10,893 nucleotides of DNA from Chloroflexota bacterium (GTDB taxonomy: Bacteria; Chloroflexota; Limnocylindria; QHBO01), in NCBI GenBank assembly GCA_013697395.1, contig JACCWY010000447.1, positions 1-10,893 of the forward strand, in the 5' to 3' direction. A program made the translations under genes and the position numbers. The first letter of the stretch is position 1; the number at the start of each line of letters is the position of its first letter. Positions 6,396-10,893 of the stretch are shown piece by piece. The notes beneath the pieces are model-generated. The model did no database searches. It was not told the DNA's origin and saw only the letters and a list, made by a program, of their open reading frames with translations.

Positions 6396-6589
6396 GGAGA
6401 TGCATCCTCACCGGCAGCGCGACGTGCCATCTCGGCGTCGAGGGTCGCGCGATGCACCCGTAGTAGTCGTCCCAGCCGCACGGTTCCGGGCAGCTCTCCA
6501 CGGTTCGCGAGGCGGTAGGCGAACGTCCGACCGATGCCCAGGTACTCGGCAGCCTCCTCAACGCGGAGGTAAGCAGGCTGGTCGCTCAT
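6392..6589 (-). CDS. xis: Excisionase/AlpA-like small HTH protein
   Basis: 65 residues, nearly all one MerR-like winged HTH (HTH_17/excisionase type). LRVEEAAEYLGIGRTFAYRLANRGELPG is the recognition part, followed by the VRLGRLLRVHRATLDAEMARR wing and helix. Proteins of this size beside an XRE repressor in integrated elements act as recombination directionality factors or as transcriptional activators. The ATG at 6589 overlaps the repressor stop as ATGA, and the stop overlaps the next gene as GTGA. It is co-transcribed with the replication genes, so excision and replication would be induced together. The excisionase role is inferred from family and place. Confidence 0.8.
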   Translation of the reverse strand: MSDQPAYLRVEEAAEYLGIGRTFAYRLANRGELPGTVRLGRLLRVHRATLDAEMARRAAGEDASP

Positions 6590-6825
6590 CGCTGCTCACC
6601 GCGATCCGCGCCAGCGGCGTCCAGCGCGCGTGACCATGCGATGGCGCCCTTCGGCCGCGGCGACGTTAGGCCGCGCTCCCAGCGAGAGAGGGTCGACGGT
6701 GCCGAGCCGATCGCGCCCGCAAGCTCCACGAGCCCGACGCCCGCCTCTTCCCGAAGCACCCGAGCGATGCCCGTCCGTGCCAGGTGGCGCACCCGCGTAA
6801 CGACGCGCAGCTCATCGGTTGTCAT
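6586..6825 (-). CDS. XRE-family (Cro/C1-type) repressor
   Basis: 79 residues with one HTH. The N-terminal helix is RVVTRVRHLARTGIARVLRE, then AGVGLVELAGAIGSAPSTLSRWERGLTSPRP, the classic XRE helix-turn-helix with the SRWERG recognition helix. There is no C-terminal peptidase domain of the LexA/CI type, so induction is not by self-cleavage. The start at 6825 is chosen over an upstream ATG (6876) because the longer form would run through the palindromic operator and add residues before the HTH that do not look like the fold. It is the first gene of the minus-strand operon and divergent from the integrase pair, so it probably represses both directions and itself. Confidence 0.82.
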   Translation of the reverse strand: MTTDELRVVTRVRHLARTGIARVLREEAGVGLVELAGAIGSAPSTLSRWERGLTSPRPKGAIAWSRALDAAGADRGEQR

Positions 6826-6826
6826 G

Positions 6827-6855
6827 GTTCCCAGTATGCCATACATTCCCGTATC
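6827..6855. promoter_or_regulatory. Candidate operator of the XRE repressor
   Basis: The palindrome GTATG-C-CATAC (6834-6844) lies within a pair of direct repeats, TTCCCAGTATGCC (from 6828) and TTCCCGTATCC (from 6846), right before the repressor's ATG. A minus-strand -10-like CATACT overlaps the palindrome and ends 7 nt before the ATG, so bound repressor would block its own promoter. Repressor binding is inferred, not shown. Confidence 0.5.
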
Positions 6856-6891
6856 CTTGCAGAGCAGGCCCGACAAGAGTCCGGTTATCTA

Positions 6892-6920
6892 TTGCAATGG
6901 CGTGCCGTTAGGACTAGGAT
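6892..6920 (+). promoter_or_regulatory. Promoter of the HTH-integrase pair, probably leaderless
   Basis: A -35-like TTGCAA (6892-6897) and -10-like TAGGAT (6915-6920) have an ideal 17-bp spacer. Each matches the consensus at 4 of 6 bases. The -10 ends 6 nt before the ATG at 6927, so transcription should start at or next to the start codon. No Shine-Dalgarno sequence is present, which agrees with a leaderless transcript. Confidence 0.55.
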
Positions 6921-6926
6921 GCGTCC

Positions 6927-7442
6927 ATGGCAATCACCGCGAAGGTGTCAGGCATTCGCCGTCGGTACGTGCGGGGCAAGGGCGAGGTCGCGCGCAGCGT
7001 GACCGTTACTGACGATGCTTACCCTGGCATCGTCGCAGGGTTCGACTACGCTCGTGGACCCCGCGGCTGGCGCCTTGTCGAGGTCCGGATCAGTCAGCCC
7101 GACGAGCATCTTCCGGTACTTGCTGCCGGTGCGATCCGCGACATGCCGACTGCTCGCTGGCAACGAACGGCCCACGCCCATCTCAGGGCGGCCGACGAGC
7201 GCCGTGGCGCCACCCAGCAGCAGCTCAGCCCCCAGCTTCTCCGACTGGCGGAGGTTGCGGGCGCCTATCGGGCCAACCTGGCCGCCGGGCTGAAGGACCC
7301 GGTAGCCGCCATCGCCCGCGACTACGGAGTCAAGCCTGGCACCGCCGGCTCGTGGGTCTATCGGGCTCGCAAGGCTGGACTACTTGGAGAGGCACTCAGC
7401 CGGACGGCCGGCGAAGACATAGGAAGGGAGTCCGAGTCATGA
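6927..7442 (+). CDS. HTH protein co-transcribed with the integrase
   Basis: 171 residues. The N-terminal half is unrecognised: beta-rich, with VSGIRRRYVRGKGEVARSVTV and GPRGWRLVEVRISQ. The C-terminal part has a helix LLRLAEVAGAYRANLAAG and a clear HTH, PVAAIARDYGVKPGTAGSWVYRARKAGLLG (about 125-154), like the DNA-binding domains often found beside integrases in actinobacterial elements. The leaderless promoter supports the start at 6927. Its TGA overlaps the integrase ATG as ATGA, so the two are translationally coupled. It may help place the recombinase on DNA or regulate the divergent promoters. The function is inferred. Confidence 0.7.
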   Translation: MAITAKVSGIRRRYVRGKGEVARSVTVTDDAYPGIVAGFDYARGPRGWRLVEVRISQPDEHLPVLAAGAIRDMPTARWQRTAHAHLRAADERRGATQQQLSPQLLRLAEVAGAYRANLAAGLKDPVAAIARDYGVKPGTAGSWVYRARKAGLLGEALSRTAGEDIGRESES

Positions 7443-8617
7443 CCACCAGGCGCGACAAGGGCGCGGGCAGCGTGTATCTGCGATCGGACGGCCGGTGGGA
7501 GGGCAAGGTCGATCTCGGCCGCGGTGCTGACGGCAAACGGCACCGGAAGGCGGTCTATGCGCGCTCTCGGGTGGAGGCGGTCCGCAAGATGCGGGCGGTC
7601 CGTGACGATCACGCTCGCGGCCTTCGGTCCGACAGCGACCAGATCACGGTGGCCGATTACCTCGAGCGATGGCTCGTAGTCTCGGTCGAGCCGAAGCTCG
7701 CTCCGTCAACGTCGACGAGGTACGCCGAACTCGTCCACCTCCACATCATCCCCACCATCGGCGGCATCAGGCTGAAGGCCCTCAACGCCGATGCGGTGCA
7801 GGACATGTTGAATGCGAAGGTCGCGTCGGGCCTGGCACCGCGCACGGTGTGGCACATCCGATCAGTCCTGCGACGCGCCCTCGGACAGGCCGTGCGCTGG
7901 CGGAAGATCGCCTACAACGTCGCCGCCGAGACTGATCCGCCGCGCGTCGAGCGTTATCGCCCCACGGTTCTGAACCCGGCGCAGGGGTCGCACCTGCTCG
8001 AGGCGGTGAAGGGCGATCGGTTGGAGGCGGTCGTCACCATGGCGCTCGCGACCGGCGTCCGCATCGGTGAGGCGCTCGGGCTCCAGTGGGGCGACGTCCA
8101 TCTCGGAGAGGACGGCACGCCTGCCAGGATCACCATCCAGCGCGCGCTCCAGCGTTCAGCAGGCTCCCTGCGGATCGTGGCGCCGAAGACGCGGAAGTCC
8201 GGGCGAACCCTCCGCCTTCCTGACTTCGCGGTCCAGGCGTTACTCGGGCAGCGCACGCGCCAGAAGATGGAGCGGCTGGCAATGGGGACCGCCTGGAAGG
8301 GTCCGGCGGTGACCGATGCCGCGGACGCCTTCGTCTTCACCAACAGCGTCGGCAAGCCGATTGACCCCACCAATCTCCTGCACGCCTTCCAGCGTCTGGT
8401 GGAGGCGGCCGGCCTGCCGAAGATGCGCTTCCATGATCTCCGCCATGGGGCGGCCTCAACCCTGCTGGCACGGGGCGTCCATCCGAAGATCGTGGCAGAG
8501 CTGCTCGGACATAGCCAGATCTCGATCACCCTCGACACCTACTCGCACGTCCTGCCCGATCTCATGGCCGGCGTGGCCGACGAGATGGAGGCGGTGTACG
8601 GGTCCCGAAGCGGTTAG
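7439..8617 (+). CDS. int: Tyrosine recombinase (phage-type integrase)
   Basis: 392 residues, a normal length. An arm-binding AP2-like N-terminus (KGAGSVYLRSDGRWEGKVDLGRGADGK, about 7-33) is followed by a SAM-like core-binding domain (about 68-165, VADYLERWLVVSVEPKLAPST onward) and the catalytic domain. The catalytic set is complete: R208 in TGVRIGE, a lysine near K250/K253, H332 and R335 in HDLRHG, H358 in LGHSQ, and nucleophile Y368 in DTYSHV. The start at 7439 has GGAAGGGAG upstream at 8 nt and overlaps the previous stop; an upstream in-frame start would double-read that gene. It ends 77 bp from the tRNA-Thr 3' end, the expected arrangement for an integrase that uses that tRNA. Confidence 0.95.
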   Translation: MTTRRDKGAGSVYLRSDGRWEGKVDLGRGADGKRHRKAVYARSRVEAVRKMRAVRDDHARGLRSDSDQITVADYLERWLVVSVEPKLAPSTSTRYAELVHLHIIPTIGGIRLKALNADAVQDMLNAKVASGLAPRTVWHIRSVLRRALGQAVRWRKIAYNVAAETDPPRVERYRPTVLNPAQGSHLLEAVKGDRLEAVVTMALATGVRIGEALGLQWGDVHLGEDGTPARITIQRALQRSAGSLRIVAPKTRKSGRTLRLPDFAVQALLGQRTRQKMERLAMGTAWKGPAVTDAADAFVFTNSVGKPIDPTNLLHAFQRLVEAAGLPKMRFHDLRHGAASTLLARGVHPKIVAELLGHSQISITLDTYSHVLPDLMAGVADEMEAVYGSRSG

Positions 8618-8637
8618 GTCGTCAATAGGTAGTCAAT
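8616..8637 (+). repeat. Tandem 11-bp repeat behind int, candidate arm-type site
   Basis: AGGTCGTCAAT (8616-8626) is followed directly by AGGTAGTCAAT (8627-8637), with one mismatch. The pair starts in the int stop codon and lies between int and the tRNA target, where integrase arm-binding sites are often found. Confidence 0.45.
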
Positions 8638-8647
8638 CGAACAAACG

Positions 8648-8680
8648 ATCGCCCCTCGGAGAGAGTCCGGGGGGCGATTT
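8648..8680 (+). terminator. Intrinsic terminator after int
   Basis: A 13-bp stem (8648-8660 with 8666-8678) has one G-U pair and a GAGAG loop, and runs into TTT (8678-8680). It ends the int transcript. The stem is also able to form on the minus strand just downstream of tRNA-Thr, so it may serve both directions. Confidence 0.72.
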
Positions 8681-8694
8681 CGTGCGTGAATGAG

Positions 8695-8769
8695 TGGAGC
8701 CGAAGGTGGGACTCGAACCCACGACCGTCGGTTTACGAAACCGATGCTCTACCACTGAGCTACTTCGGC
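8695..8769 (-). tRNA. trnT: tRNA-Thr(CGT), intact, CCA encoded
   Basis: A complete 75-nt cloverleaf. The acceptor stem is GCCGAAG/CTTCGGC, the D-stem GCTC/GAGC and the anticodon stem TCGGT/ACCGA around loop TTCGTAA (anticodon CGT). The T-stem is GTGGG/CCCAC with loop TTCGAGT, the discriminator is U, and the CCA is encoded (8695-8697). Its 3' end points at the integrase, so it is the probable attachment site (attR side). The gene is intact, as expected when the target's 3' end is preserved by integration. Confidence 0.96.
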
Positions 8770-8786
8770 CTTGCGCGCGAGGCCGG

Positions 8787-8815
8787 ATGATAGCAGCGGA
8801 CCCGCCGGTCGCCAA
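8787..8815 (-). promoter_or_regulatory. Promoter of tRNA-Thr
   Basis: On the minus strand, TTGGCG (8810-8815) and TATCAT (8787-8792) have a 17-bp spacer. The -10 matches the consensus at 5 of 6 bases and ends 17 bp before the first tRNA base, giving a start about 11 nt upstream of the mature 5' end. The stretch 8816-8976 holds no credible gene. Confidence 0.65.
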
Positions 8816-8976
8816 TCCGATCGGATGAGTCTCCGCGGCCGCCCGCCGCAAGAATGGTGCGGGACACGCAGGTTGCGTCATTGCCACCGGGAAGGACCGT
8901 TGATCCAGATCGCGATCTTCCTCATCTTCCGGCGCCTGTTCCTGGACTCTCCCGGCTTCGAGGGCGACGTGAAGGG

Positions 8977-9933
8977 TTAGCCGCCGACCAGGGTCTCGCC
9001 ACAGTTCGGACAGACGGTGTCGGTGTCGCCGATGGGCTCGCCACAGCCCGGACAACTGCGCTGCTCCTTCATGGATGGATCACCAGCATCGGGCGTGCCG
9101 CGCTTCTCGGGCGGCATCCAGCCGTGGATGAGCTGGTCGTGGTAGCGAGGCGGAGCATCGGGATCGATGGCGGCCTTCGGGATCGGCGCCATCGGCGCCT
9201 TGCCATTTGCGGTGAGGACGTAGTAGGCGCAGACGTCGGTCAACGGGCAGAGGCCGCAGATCGGCCGAGGGGCGCGACAGGTGTCCCGCCCGTGGCGGAT
9301 CGTCTCGACGTGGAACGGGTACATCTCGTCGGGCCCGAGCACCTCCTCGAGCAGGTCGTGCGCGCGCGCGAGGGGTGTCCGCGGCGGGAGCATGCCCAGT
9401 CGCGTTGCGACCCGATGGACGTGGGTGTCGACCGGCATCTGGGGGCGGCCAAAGCCGAAGAGCAGGATGATGGCCGCCGTCTTGCGGCCGATTCCCGGCA
9501 GCGACGTCAGCCATTCGCGCGCCTCCAGCAGGGGACGCTGAGCCAGGAACGAGAGGTCCCACGTGCCGCCGGTCGCGGCGTGCACCTCGGCCAGCACGTG
9601 CTGGATGCGGCGTGACTTGGTCGGCGCCAGGCCGCCCGGCCGGATCACGTCCTCCAGCTCGTCCGTCGGCGCCGCCAGCACCGCGTCCCAGGTCGGGTAG
9701 CGGTCCCGCAACGCGGTGAAGGCGCGGAACGAGTTCGTGTCGGCCGTGTTCTGGCTGAGGATGGTCAGCACGAGCTCGCTGACGGTGTCGACCCGTGGTC
9801 CGGCCCACGTCGGGTGGTCGTAGCGCTCGCCGAGGCGCTCGAGCACGGCGTCGGCCAGCCTGCGGCGCTTTCGCCGATCGGCCGCTCGCTTCTGTGGGCT
9901 CGGGCCCCGTCTGCGGCTCGGCTTCCGGGTCAC
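8977..9933 (-). CDS. nth: Endonuclease III-type DNA glycosylase/AP lyase with C-terminal zinc ribbon
   Basis: 318 residues. The helix-hairpin-helix LTSLPGIGRKTAA carries the catalytic lysine (K151), and the MPVDTHVHRV segment has the catalytic aspartate (D169). The [4Fe-4S] cluster motif is complete as C219-x6-C226-x2-C229-x5-C235. This identifies the base-excision-repair enzyme that removes oxidised pyrimidines and nicks the abasic site. Beyond the usual end of the family (about 211 residues in E. coli) there is a 70-80 residue extension ending in a zinc ribbon, CPGC (294-297) and CPNC (308-311). The N-terminus has an Arg/Lys-rich lead of about 25 residues. The GTG at 9933 is chosen because it overlaps the upstream stop as GTGA. 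Confidence 0.92.
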   Translation of the reverse strand: MTRKPSRRRGPSPQKRAADRRKRRRLADAVLERLGERYDHPTWAGPRVDTVSELVLTILSQNTADTNSFRAFTALRDRYPTWDAVLAAPTDELEDVIRPGGLAPTKSRRIQHVLAEVHAATGGTWDLSFLAQRPLLEAREWLTSLPGIGRKTAAIILLFGFGRPQMPVDTHVHRVATRLGMLPPRTPLARAHDLLEEVLGPDEMYPFHVETIRHGRDTCRAPRPICGLCPLTDVCAYYVLTANGKAPMAPIPKAAIDPDAPPRYHDQLIHGWMPPEKRGTPDAGDPSMKEQRSCPGCGEPIGDTDTVCPNCGETLVGG

Positions 9934-10274
9934 TCGTCGGGTCGGTAGCGGCGCTCGCCGCTGGCGGGATCGACCCACACCCGGACCGCTCGACGGGTGG
10001 TCGGGTCGACGAAGCGCTCGTCGGTCGGCCTGAAGCGCGGGTCGAGCGGATCACCGTCGATGCCGGCGATCCCTGGGTCCTGCCCGCGCCGTTCCGCATC
10101 CTCGGACAGATAGCGGCTCCGCTCCAGCACGACCGCGACGAGGCCGACGGCCCCCGTGGCCACGAGCCACAGCCCGCTGAGCCCGGGAAGCCCGCCGAAG
10201 ACGATGACGCCGACTCCGGCCACGAGCAGGAGCGCGGCGCAGGTGCCGACGACGAGGCGCAGGGTGGTGAACAC
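9930..10274 (-). CDS. Small two-helix membrane protein, unknown function
   Basis: 114 residues. Two hydrophobic segments (about 5-27 and 31-50), with a Gly-Pro-rich turn GGLPGLSG between them, form a likely hairpin in the membrane. A charged soluble tail of about 60 residues follows, rich in Asp, Arg and Pro (DPRFRPTDERFVDPTTRR, then the DPASGERRYRPDE end). The tail's short pattern of arginines and tyrosine near the C-terminus is not a recognised domain. The start is GTG 10274, 11 bp after the YbjQ stop, without a strong ribosome binding site. Its stop overlaps the nth start, so the two genes are co-transcribed. Confidence 0.7.
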   Translation of the reverse strand: MFTTLRLVVGTCAALLLVAGVGVIVFGGLPGLSGLWLVATGAVGLVAVVLERSRYLSEDAERRGQDPGIAGIDGDPLDPRFRPTDERFVDPTTRRAVRVWVDPASGERRYRPDE

Positions 10275-10285
10275 GCCGGCGATCG

Positions 10286-10630
10286 CTACTCGAGCGGCTG
10301 CGCGGCCCCGGCATCCGCCTCGATCACGACCGCGGTGCCATAGGCGACGATCTCGCTCATCGAGCCGCCCAGCTGGGAGCTGTCGAAGCGCATGCTGAGG
10401 ATCGCGTTGGCGCCCATCAGCGTCGCATTGCTCACCATCCGGTCCAGGGCCTGCCGGCGCGTGTCCTCCAGCAGCTCGGTGTACTCCTTGATCTCGCCAC
10501 CGACGAGCGAGCGCAGGCCGGCCGAGATGTTGCCCGCCAGGCCACGGGACCGAACGACGAGGCCGAAGACCTGGCCCTTCGCCTCGAGCACGCGATGCCC
10601 CGGCACGAACGGCGTGGTCGTGATGATCAT
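10286..10630 (-). CDS. ybjQ: YbjQ/UPF0145 family protein
   Basis: 114 residues covering the whole family. It begins MIITTTPFVPGHRVLEAKGQV, followed by the V-x-R-S-R-G-x-x-G-N segment, a long helix (YTELLEDTRRQALDRMVSNA) and the signature LMGANAILSMRFDSSQL with a closing AYGTAVVIE strand. Members form pentamers, and some are labelled heavy-metal-binding, but no biochemical role is secure. The ATG at 10630 lies 24 bp after the glycerate kinase stop. A -10-like GATACT ends 6 nt before it, so a separate leaderless start is possible, but no -35 is seen. Confidence 0.88.
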   Translation of the reverse strand: MIITTTPFVPGHRVLEAKGQVFGLVVRSRGLAGNISAGLRSLVGGEIKEYTELLEDTRRQALDRMVSNATLMGANAILSMRFDSSQLGGSMSEIVAYGTAVVIEADAGAAQPLE

Positions 10631-10654
10631 GGCGTCAGTATCGCCGACGGAGCG

Positions 10655-10893
10655 CTACGGCGGGAACGAGAGGCCGATGCCGACACTGCGCGCCAGCCGC
10701 CCCGCAGCGGCAACGAGCAGACGCTCTGTCTCCGCCATCGCGGTCGCCAGGTCCATCGGCCGGTCGATGATCGGCTGCACGACCGCCAGGGCGGTCGCGA
10801 TGTCGAGCGCCTCGGCACCGGGGCCGAGGCCTCCGCACAGCAGCACGACCGGGGTCCTGCGCGAACACGCAAGCATGGCGACCCCGATCGCCG
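10655..10893 (-). CDS. Glycerate kinase, C-terminal part
   Basis: The frame enters from the right edge and stops at TAG (10655-10657), showing the last 79 residues or so. PVVLLCGGLGPGAEAL, VVQPIIDRPMDLATAMAETERLL and the closing AAGRLARSVGIGL match the C-terminal end of GlxK/GarK-type glycerate kinases, which phosphorylate glycerate with ATP. The conserved pattern is P-V-x-x-L-x-G-x-x-G-P-G followed later by G/R-P-M-x-L-x-x-A-M. An internal ATG at 10876 is not the true start because the homologous region continues upstream. It is the first visible gene of the minus-strand host cluster. Confidence 0.72.
   Translation of the reverse strand, partial: AIGVAMLACSRRTPVVLLCGGLGPGAEALDIATALAVVQPIIDRPMDLATAMAETERLLVAAAGRLARSVGIGLSFPP

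Larger units (their letters stand above)
898..8697. mobile_element. Integrated satellite-like or reduced prophage element, boundaries approximate
   Basis: A self-contained block of twelve genes: a divergent regulator pair, excisionase-like protein, DnaC-type loader, replication initiator with internal repeats, small and large terminase, three unrecognised phage-type proteins, one small unknown, and a tyrosine recombinase facing the 3' end of tRNA-Thr(CGT). The right end is placed at the tRNA 3' end (8695-8697) because tRNA-targeting elements usually keep int beside the target. The left end is a guess at the end of the last phage-like gene: no duplicate of the tRNA-Thr 3' end was found in 1-897. 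No portal, maturation protease, major capsid or tail gene is visible. Phage satellites (PICI, P4-like and minimalist islands) share this layout. Confidence 0.7.

Noticed and set aside
4992..8691. A 13-base identical word, TTCGTGCGTGAAT, at 4992-5004 and 8679-8691, the latter just beside the tRNA-Thr end, looks like a possible attachment core.
   Set aside because: In about 10.9 kb roughly one 13-base match is expected by chance. The left copy lies inside the 53-aa gene and would split the operon.
8771..8980. A 69-codon plus-strand frame between tRNA-Thr and nth, ending with a hydrophobic stretch.
   Set aside because: It covers the tRNA promoter, has no good start signal, and overlaps the nth stop antisense.

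Overview
The window is GC-rich throughout. AGGAG-type ribosome binding sites sit beside at least one apparently leaderless promoter, and GTG starts and 4-base stop/start overlaps are common. This suggests an actinobacterium or a GC-rich Chloroflexota lineage; the sequence alone does not decide which.

Left flank (1-762): the tail of an unrecognised plus-strand gene, the 5' half of a tRNA-Lys gene that stops at the anticodon loop, an intrinsic terminator on the minus strand, and a minus-strand cupin gene with its own strong ribosome binding site.

Centre (about 898-8697): a compact integrated element of roughly 7.8 kb. Ten minus-strand genes (6825 down to 898) form one almost gapless operon: XRE repressor, excisionase-like HTH protein, DnaC-type helicase loader, replication initiator, a 53-aa protein, small-terminase-like protein, complete large terminase, a 51-aa acidic protein, a 318-aa helical protein, and a two-module protein with a zinc/histidine-triad-like N-terminus. 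A divergent plus-strand pair encodes an HTH protein and a complete tyrosine recombinase, which ends 77 bases from the 3' end of tRNA-Thr(CGT), the probable integration target. Five GTAACG repeats and a polypurine tract inside the initiator gene look like the replication origin. The element has control, excision, replication and DNA-packaging genes, but I see no portal, protease, capsid or tail gene. That is the layout of a phage satellite, or of a heavily reduced prophage, and is the main result. A matching left attachment site was not found.

Right flank (8698-10893): ordinary chromosome. It holds tRNA-Thr with a good promoter, then, all on the minus strand, the C-terminus of a glycerate kinase, a YbjQ/UPF0145 protein, a two-helix membrane protein, and an endonuclease III with an extra C-terminal zinc ribbon.

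Proposed working of the element: the XRE repressor holds an operator of GTAT-containing repeats between 6827 and 6855. Release of repression would express excision, replication and terminase functions together from one transcript. The recombinase would excise the element at tRNA-Thr, the initiator and loader would start replication at the internal repeats, and the terminase would load the DNA into capsids that must come from elsewhere.
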